Positions 30,525 through 38,175 of a DNA stretch of 38,175 bases are shown one piece after another; position 1 is the stretch's first letter, and the number at the start of each line of letters is the position of its first letter. Position numbers and translations under genes: made by a program. The notes below the pieces were generated by a model, which had not been told where the DNA came from, did no database searches, and was given only the letters and a program-made list of their open reading frames with translations. Origin of the DNA: Stenocarpella maydis. Lineage: Eukaryota; Ascomycota; Sordariomycetes; Diaporthales; Diaporthaceae. The stretch spans positions 1 through 38,175 of the forward strand of contig NQMI01000164.1 in assembly GCA_002270565.1 (NCBI GenBank). The letters run 5' to 3'.

Positions 30525-30721
30525 TTATATATTAACTAAAATACTAGCAAGATCTCTTAAATACTACCTAAAGGAGAGATAGATAGTATTAAGATATAAT
30601 AAAGTTTAGTTCCTAATAATAATAATAAATTTCATACTTAAATAAACTTATTAGTAAATAAAACTAAAGAAATATAGTACCTTAAAAGTAATCTAACATA
30701 AGCTAATATAATAATAAAGCT

Positions 30722-30946
30722 AAATATAAAATATAATAAAAATATAAAATATAATAAAAATATAAAATATAATAAAAATATAAAATAGAATAAAAATATA
30801 AAATATAATAAAGATATAAAATATAATAAAGATATAAAATATAATGAAAATATCAAATATAATAAAAATATCAAATATAATAAAAATATAAAATATAATA
30901 AAAATATAAAAGATGATAAAAATATAAAATATAATAAAATTATATA
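30722..30946 (+). repeat. 18-bp minisatellite, about 12 units
   Basis: The unit AAAAATATAAAATATAAT repeats head to tail about 12 times with point differences. One plus-strand frame stays open through the array and encodes hexapeptides of the form NIKYNK; the minus strand would read FLLYFI repeats. It lies between LTR C and the reverse transcriptase remnant, so it may be a decayed protein repeat of the gypsy polyprotein (inference). Confidence 0.85.
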
Positions 30947-31249
30947 TTAAAATTATAATCTACTATAAATTAAGAAACTACTACTGCTTAAGGATATATA
31001 ATAATAAATATAAGAAATCTAAGTAGCTATTAAGAAGAGTTAATACTAGATATCTTAAAGATCGTTATTATATCCCTAAAAGGAACCTTATAATAGCAGC
31101 TTTTATATATAAAAGGAGAAATAAGAAAATATGTATTAGAAAGATATTATTATTCTCTAAGTTCCTTTAGGAATAACTTAATATAATTTTATCTTAATAT
31201 AGTAAATAAGATTATAGGATTCTACTTAAGTTAGGTATTATATTATAGT

Positions 31250-34200
31250 TTTATAAAATTTCTAAACTTAGTAAAGAGTAAGTAAAGCTCCTTTATAAGT
31301 ACTTTAATAAAGATCTTAAGAAGGAATATATATAACTTTCAAAGTTACCTATAAGATATTAAATCCTATTAATACTTAAAAAGAATAGTAAATTATAACT
31401 TTATATTAATTATTAATAACTAAATAATATTATAATTAAGAACTACTATCCCTTATTATTTAATAAGAAGCTATAAGATAAATCTAAATAAGTAGAATAC
31501 TTTATAATACTTAATTTAAAATATAAATATAACCTTATTTAAATTAGGAAAAAATAACAAAAAATAGCATTTAAAATATTCTATAAATACTTTAAAATAT
31601 TAATTATATTATTTAAGCTTACTAATATCTTAATATTGTTTTAAAAATGATTAACCTAATCTTTTATAAGTACTATAACTACTTTATTAATATATATCTT
31701 AATAATATTCTTATATTCTTTAAGAAATGTAAGATATATAAGGAATATATTAAAAAAGTACTTTAGAAGCTTTAAAAAGCTAACCTACTTATAAAACTAG
31801 GAAATATTATTTCTATATACAAAAGATTAACTACCTTAAATATCTTATCTAATGGAAAGTCTAATGAATTTGTGCTATAGAATAGCATTCAGTTCAGCGT
31901 GTGTTTCGGCAGGGTCGCAGTGTGGTGCTCTGAGGCGAATTGGGACGATTGACAATGGTCTGGACAACTTTGTATTGAATTAAGTTGGGCTTCTGTAAGC
32001 CCTCCTTATATACCCTCCGACGTCGTCTCACCCCTGGGCACGCTGCGGTCGGCTCTGGTGCAAATTTGCAAATGCCGGAAAATTCGCCCTTCCAACACAC
32101 CATCTTTGGTTCCAAGCAGCCAGCCAACCATAGCCCTAGCAATGCCCAAATTAAGTACATACAAACTTCAGAAATCAGGCTATCCAATGCACTAAGTCAT
32201 ATACTTTTTGGGTAAGAAATAAGGGTAATGCAGAGGTCTGAATTAAGGTGCAAATGCAGGCCAAAATAATCGACTCACGGCCACCAAACTCATCTTGCGT
32301 CACGCACGCACTGGGCGTACTTAGCGAAAATCGCCTGACTCGCAAGTCTAGGGTAACTCCTTGCTAGGAAGTCTAGGGTAACTCCTTACAACAAAGTCTA
32401 GGGTAACTCCTTGCACGGAGTACCAACGCCCTGCTGAGCGGTTCCGTTTAACAGAAAGAAATCTAAATATAAAACTATCATATTATAATAATTAGAAATT
32501 AGCTTATTATAACTAATATTAAGGATACATAAGGATTCTAAAGATATATTAACTTCTACTAATAGTTTATTAAAAACTATAGAAAATTCTCATAGCTCCT
32601 TATAAACTTTATAAAGAACAATGAATTATTTATACAAAGAAAAATAAAATAAAAGTTATTTAGTAAAACAAAAGTATAAATCTTCTCAAAACTAATATTT
32701 ATAAAAATAAACCTATAAAAAAGAATTTAAAATTAGAATAAACTCTTTACATTTTACTATTAAAGAGGAGATAGGATAAAGAAATAAACAAGAGAAATTT
32801 CATTCTATTACCTTTTTCTCTAGAAAACTTAATAAACCTAAATTTAACTACTTAATATATAATAAAGAACTTATAGTAATTATTAAAGCATTTTAACAAT
32901 AAAAATACTACCTTATTAGTATTAAATACCTAATTATAGTTTATATAAATTATAAGAACTTAATATACTTTATTATTACTAAAGAATCTAAGAAATAATG
33001 AATCTAATAATTACAATATTTATCCTAGTTTAATATTAAAATTACTTATTAACAAAAATAGAAAATAAGTAAGTAAATATACTTAATGGATAATTTAATT
33101 ATATCTAGAAAATACTCCTTAAGATATATACTCTATTATAAAATAATATAAGTAAAGGCCTAAAAGTTAGTAAATAATAAATTATAGCTACTTATAAAGT
33201 ATTACTTTAGAAGTACTTTATATAGAAAGTTAAATAATACTATAAGAATATCCTAAAACTAGACAAACCTTACTTATGAAATATTAAAGGAACTTAATAC
33301 TATAAAAATAAGCACTACCTACCTTTAGCCCTTTAAATGCCAGTTATCTAAGAAATGTATAAAGTATTAATATATAGATATCAAGTTATATAAGTAATAT
33401 ATTTATAACTTAAACAATATTAAAACCTCCTAAATATAGAAAATACTATTACAAATGGTATTAATAAATGCAACATTTATAATAAAAGCAAGCTAAATAA
33501 ATATAAACTATATAACCTCTTATAATTACGACTAATACCTAAAAGATTATGAAAGTTAATTAGCTTAAACTTTATAATTAACCCCCCTTTAATAGTTAAA
33601 CTAATAACTAAGGTTAAATATAATAATATTCTAGTTATAGTAAATAGATTTATAAAGTATACCTACTTTATACCCTATAAGGAAGTAAGTATAGTAAAAG
33701 AACTTACTTATACCTTCCTAAAGATCATTATTAGTTAATACAAACTACCTAAGGAAATTAGATTAAATAAAGATAAGCTTTTTATATTAAACTTATAGTT
33801 CTCTTTAATAAGATAACTAGGAGCTAAATATAAGCTATTAACTATAATACATCTATAAATAGATATATGGATAGAATGCCTTAATTGGATCCTAGAATAG
33901 TATTTATACTACTATATTAACTATTAGCAAAATAACTAAGTATAACTACTATTACTTACATAATTTATATGTAAAAGTATAGATATATATATAATTGATA
34001 TATTACTATTTTATATTAATTATTCATTCAATTTAGAAGCTTATAGGCACATTATGAAAAGAATTAAAGTACTAAAGGCTATAGATTATATGGAAAACAT
34101 TAGGGAATTCTAGAAATAACTCTATTTAAACTTATAATTTATATGAGAATAAATAGTAGAATAGGTAAAATGAAAAAGATTAAAGAGATTGACCTTAAGG

Positions 34201-34560
34201 AGGGGAGATATAGTCTGTGTATTTTATAAAAAATAAATTATAATTAAAGAGCTTAATAATAAACCTAGTTTTAAGAAACTTAGATTATTTTTAGTTAAGG
34301 AATAAATATTAGAAACTAATTATAAACTTACATCACTTAAGATAATAAGAATTTATTTAGAACTTTATATTCTTATATCAAAATTAGTACTTAAATTGGT
34401 AAATTGAGTAATAAATATAAACCTTACTAACTATAAATTAGAATATAAAGTAGAGAAAATCCTTAATTATAGGATATATAATATTATAATAGAGTACCTA
34501 ATGAAATATAAAAAACATAATAATAAGAACAACTTATAGGAATTTATTAAGAATTTAATA
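31250..34560 (+). pseudogene. Decayed Ty3/gypsy pol: RT, RNase H, integrase, chromodomain
   Basis: Plus-strand translation, broken by stops and by LTR A at 31860-32453, follows gypsy pol order. Reverse transcriptase has TIKNYYPLPLF near 31440 and the active-site YLDD reading YLNN at 31695-31706 (both Asp lost through G-to-A), then LLIKLGNIIS-like sequence. RNase H follows with FYQQFIKNYRKFS near 32560 and YNKELIVIIKAF near 32860. Integrase shows LVIVNRFIKYTYFIPYKE near 33640 and PKEIRLNKDKLF near 33760. A chromodomain-like end reads EYKVEKILNYR and EYLMKYK near 34440-34510. Chromodomain gypsy elements favour heterochromatin. No 5' LTR or gag of this copy is evident. Confidence 0.82.
31860..32453 (+). 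mobile_element. Solo LTR A, copy 2, inside RT, with target duplication GAAAG
   Basis: 594 bp starting TCTAATGAATTTGTGC and ending TTCCGTTTAACA. GAAAG lies on both sides (31855-31859 and 32454-32458), and pol translation resumes after it. Composition is balanced and it is much less RIP-mutated than both its host and copy 1. It has three units of a TCTAGGGTAACTCC repeat near 32346-32415. Confidence 0.88.
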
Positions 34561-35337
34561 AATTACCTAAAGATACTTTAGGTATATTCTTAATTGATTA
34601 GTTAGAAAAATCCATTTTAGTATTAAATATTAATAACCCTTAGTTAATAATTCTAAAGCTATTATTAGCTTAAAGAAAAGAAGTCAGATTAAAAGCTTTT
34701 AAGATTACCTAATTTACTATTAAATAAGCTTCTTCTTCTATATAATTCTCCCCTAGATCCTTCAATAAATAAAGACCCTTATATATTATTTACTAATTCC
34801 ACTCTACTACCTTGTGATATTATTATTTAAGAGCGCTTAACTTAGCAAAACGATTATTTATTTTATACTACTTCTCTAATAAAGCTTCCCATACTTAATT
34901 TAGTATATTTTTAGCTTCCTTTTCTAAACATTCTAAATATTTCTTCGCTAAAATTTAGTTCTAAACTAAAGGATTAGTTAGAAATAGTAAATAAGTATGT
35001 AAATTCTATATTACTTATTAAAACTTATAAATATACTTATACTTATATATAAATAACTATAATAAATATAATTATAATGATATTTCTTACGATTTAAATT
35101 AGAATTAAAATATTTCTAACTATATTAACAGTATAAATTATAAGCTATAACTCTAAAACCTATTTTTTAAATTAGAAAATTAAGAGTATAGCATTATTCT
35201 ATCTTCTTAGAATAAGGGTTAAATATATAGTCTAATAATATAATTAATAGATAAATGAAAAAGATAAACATATATAAGAAGAAAGGAAATGAAGAAAGAA
35301 ACTTATTACATAACTTTTTTAGGATAAAAAAGTAATA
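34561..35337 (+). other. 3' untranslated part of the plus-strand gypsy element
   Basis: AT-rich sequence between the chromodomain remnant and the polypurine tract. It aligns with the reverse complement of about 36900-37680, showing it belongs to the element. No gene. Confidence 0.5.
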
Positions 35338-35348
35338 GAGGAGGGGAA
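35338..35348 (+). other. Probable polypurine tract before the 3' LTR
   Basis: AGAGGAGGGGA is a purine run directly before the LTR-like sequence, the usual plus-strand primer site of LTR retrotransposons. The inverted copy has the related GAGGGAAAT at the matching place (about 36905 on the minus strand). Confidence 0.5.
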
Positions 35349-35349
35349 T

Positions 35350-35808
35350 AATATAATAAATATAATGGGATTAAAACTAAGGATAGATTATTAGTCCCTT
35401 AGAGGTATAGATAAACCCTATAAGGCTAGCTAGCTAGGCCTATACAAAGAGGTATAACTACTAGTATATATAACCTAAATTAGTTGCTTATACAAGAATA
35501 GATTATTTAGATTAATAATAGTAATATAATAAGCTTAGTAAGCTACTAGATTATTAGGATTATTAGGTTACTAATAAGCTTGGTAAGCTGAATAAGCTAG
35601 GCTAAAGAGATAGACTATATAGTTCTTAAATAGAATAGCTCTTTAGTAGTTAATCTAAGTATTTCCCTGGGAATAGCTTTAATAGCTCTTAATTACTATT
35701 TATTACATTACTCAGAATAATCCCACTTTAAACGTCCCTTAAATATAAACCTGATTACTAGGTTTATTAGCTAAGAATTAGCTGTAATTGTTATATATAT
35801 ATACTAAG
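35350..35808 (+). repeat. 3' LTR G of the plus-strand gypsy copy (approximate ends)
   Basis: It follows the polypurine tract and matches the reverse complement of about 36432-36900 over its whole length, including CTAGCTAGCTAGG and a final CTAAGAATTAGCT segment. RIP-type differences separate the copies. The last 200 bp also match LTR C. Confidence 0.6.
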
Positions 35809-36431
35809 CATAATGATTAAGTATAGGTTAAAGTAAGGGCTATATTAAAGCTTAAGGACTATAATATAGCGGGTAATTACTTTCAACTAGCTAAGATTAA
35901 TATATTAATAATTACTTTGGAAAGGTATAATGGCTATTTTAAGTAAATTTAAGACTTAAAGGATAAAAGGTTAGAGATTAAGGAGATATCCTTAAAGATA
36001 AAAGAGAAATTATAGAAGTTCTTACAGAATACTTATTACGTAGTAAAGATCTAGAAGCATAGAGAGTAGTATATAGTTTATTTAATAATAAGCTATAGTT
36101 AACAATAATATAGTTTTAAAACATTAATTAAGGCCTTTAGTAACTCTTATACTTTAAAAAGGATTAATATATAGTTTAAAAGTTAGAAGTTTAAGCTTCT
36201 TTATTTTATTTATAAGGGTTATTAAAAGCCTTAATATAGTTTATGAAGAAACAATAACTATTAATACGTAATAAATATTAACTTTAATTTTAAACTATTA
36301 CTAATATAAGGTATTATGAAATAGCTAGGATAAGGAAATAGTTAGGATAAGGAAATAGTTAGGATAAGGAAATGGTTAGGATAAGGAAATAGTTAGGATA
36401 AGGAACTAGCTAATTTTTAGTAAATTTATTA
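35809..36431. other. Spacer between the two inverted gypsy copies
   Basis: About 620 bp of AT-rich sequence with no recognisable coding remnant. It holds the 17-bp tandem repeat near its right end and lies between the outward ends of two LTRs in opposite orientation. Confidence 0.4.
36322..36412 (+). repeat. 17-bp tandem repeat, about 5 units
   Basis: The unit GGATAAGGAAATAGTTA repeats about five times with one or two changes per unit. A similar TAGGAAGTGACTAGGACTAGG pattern appears near 25390. Confidence 0.85.
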
Positions 36432-36900
36432 AGTTTAGTATAATGATTATAGCTAGTTCTTAGCTAAGAAACCTAGTATATAGGTTTATATTTAAGAATT
36501 GTTTAAGGTAAAAGTATTCCAAATAATATAATAATAGTAATTAAAAGACATTAAAGCTATTCTAGGGTATATACTCAAACTAACTATTAAAGAACTATCC
36601 TAACCTATATTATCTAATAGTAACAAGTATAAGTCTATATGGTCTATTTCTTTAGCCTAGCTTACCTAGCTTACTGGTAAGTTAGTAATCCTAGTAATCT
36701 AATAGCTTATTTAGCTTAATACCTTATTAGTAATCTAAGTAATTCTTTCCTTATATAAGCAGGTAATTTAGTTTTTATATATTAATAGCTATACCTCTTC
36801 CTATAAGCCTAGCTAGCTAGCCTATAGGGTTCATTTATACCTCTAGCGAACTAATAGTTTATTTCTAGTTTCTATTCCCATTATATTTACAATATTATTT
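36432..36900 (-). repeat. 3' LTR G of the minus-strand gypsy copy (approximate ends)
   Basis: Reverse-complement match to 35350-35808. In its own orientation it follows a gypsy 3' region extending to the window edge. Confidence 0.6.
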
Positions 36901-38175
36901 CCCTCATTTAATACTTATTTATCCTAAAAAAGCTATATAGTAAGTTTTTTCCTTATTTTCTTTTTTACGTTATTTACATATCTTTTAATTTCCTTTATTA
37001 ACTTATTAACTATATTATTAAGTTATATATTTAAACCTTATTTTTAAAAAATAAATAATATAATATACTTATTTTATTAATTAAAGATATAGGTTTTAAA
37101 GTTATACTTTACAAGTTATATTATTAATGCAATTGGAAGTACTTTATTTTTAATTTAAGTAATAAAAAGCATAATAGTAATTATATTTATTATAATTATT
37201 TTTATACAAGTATAGATATATTTAAGTTTTTTTAATTTCTAATTTCTTTAGCCTAAAACTAGATTTTAAAGTAGAGATACTTAGAATATTAAGAAGAGAA
37301 AGCTAAGGATATACTTTATTAAATATAGGAAGCCTTATTAGAAAACCAGTATAAAATAAACAAATATCTTATTAAGTTACGTACTCTTAAGTAGTAATAT
37401 TATATAGTAATAAAGTAAGATTAATAAATATTATATAAAGGTCTTTACTTATTAAAGAACCTAAAAGAGAATTATATAAAAGAAGAAGCTTATTTAATAG
37501 TAAATTATATAATTTTAAAAGCTTTTAAGTTAATATATTTTCTTCAAGCTGATAATTACTTTAGAGTTATTAACTAAGTGTTACTTGTATGTAATAGGAA
37601 AATGGATTTTCATAATTAATTATTTAGTAAAATAATTGAAGGACCTTTAAATCGTTTATTATATTTTAATACGTCTTTGTAAATTATCTTTATTATTATA
37701 TTCTTCCTATTTAATTAAGTATTCTATTATATTACTATATGCCTTATTATTAAAAGCTTTCTTTATTTTATATTTTAATTTATAATTGTTAAGTTCCACT
37801 TTTAGTATTAGTTTTACTAATTTAAATACTAATTTTAATATAGAAAGTTAGAAAGCTAGGTAAATATTTATTCCTTTAGGTAATATAAGGTTATAATTAT
37901 TTTTAAATATTTATTTTGCAACTTAAAATAATCTAAGTTTCTTGAAAATATATTTATTATCATGCCTCTTGATGTTGATGTTTCTTTTGTAAAGTAAGTA
38001 AATTATATCTCTCTTCTTAAAAATTAGTTTTTTGAATCTTTTTATTTTACTTACTTTATTATTTACTCTTATATAAATTCTAAACCTAAATAGAGTTATT
38101 TTTAAATTTCCTTAATTTTCTCTATATAATCTATAGTCTTAAATGCTTTAGTTTCCTTAATAAGGTATTTATAGG
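36901..38175 (-). pseudogene. 3' end of a second decayed gypsy copy, minus strand (runs off window)
   Basis: The reverse complement aligns with about 34045-35349. Minus-strand translation from 38175 gives KTIDYIEKIKEI near 38130, then a piece matching the integrase C-terminal region, and from about 37790 a chromodomain-like segment homologous to 34430-34560. Stops are RIP-type. The catalytic regions lie beyond the window edge. Confidence 0.7.

Noticed and set aside
30638..30874. 78-codon minus-strand frame rich in Phe, Leu, Tyr and Ile, resembling a membrane protein
   Set aside because: It is the reverse reading of an AT-rich 18-bp minisatellite.

Overview
The window looks like a filamentous ascomycete genome, most likely a Sordariomycete-type Pezizomycotina. 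The genes have short GT-AG introns (48-77 nt in most cases), the gene families are fungal, and GC-balanced gene blocks alternate sharply with very AT-rich blocks. The AT-rich blocks hold transposons riddled with C-to-T and G-to-A changes, the pattern left by repeat-induced point mutation (RIP). Species cannot be named from the sequence alone.

Layout. 1-2772: an intronless SGT1/ecdysoneless-family gene (375-2249, +). 2773-7162: two adjacent decayed Tc1/mariner-type DNA transposons. One is 2.2 kb with 132-bp terminal inverted repeats (TIRs); the other is a 1.8 kb Fot1/pogo-type element with 58-bp TIRs. Both are flanked by TA. 7163-9646: a spliced 4-exon gene for an ML-domain lipid-binding protein (7539-8259, +), which no long single frame reveals, then about 1.4 kb without a convincing gene. 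9647-18196: two minus-strand housekeeping genes, a TTC27/EMW1-like TPR protein and a 1507-residue GYF-domain protein in three exons. 18197-20064: a divergent intergenic region. 20065-21970: a YAT-type amino acid permease in four exons (574 residues). 22463-22882: a small minus-strand gene for a single-pass membrane protein, also visible only after splicing.

23521-38175: a continuous AT-rich block of nested retrotransposons. It contains a 5' LTR-gag segment present twice (24002-25082 and 25526-27080), at least five solo or isolated LTRs (three with clear 5-bp target duplications), a minus-strand gypsy gag-protease remnant with its LTR, a plus-strand gypsy pol remnant (reverse transcriptase, RNase H, integrase, chromodomain) broken by a solo LTR, and a second copy of the same gypsy 3' end in inverted tail-to-tail orientation at the right edge. 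No element is intact. For example, the reverse transcriptase YxDD motif reads YLNN.

The genes do not form a pathway. They are ordinary housekeeping or accessory genes next to a heterochromatin-like transposon block. I see no defence system, biosynthetic cluster, CRISPR array, tRNA or rRNA. The most unusual signals are the two hidden spliced genes, a 513-bp perfectly identical stretch inside an otherwise diverged duplicated retroelement, and the large inverted gypsy pair.
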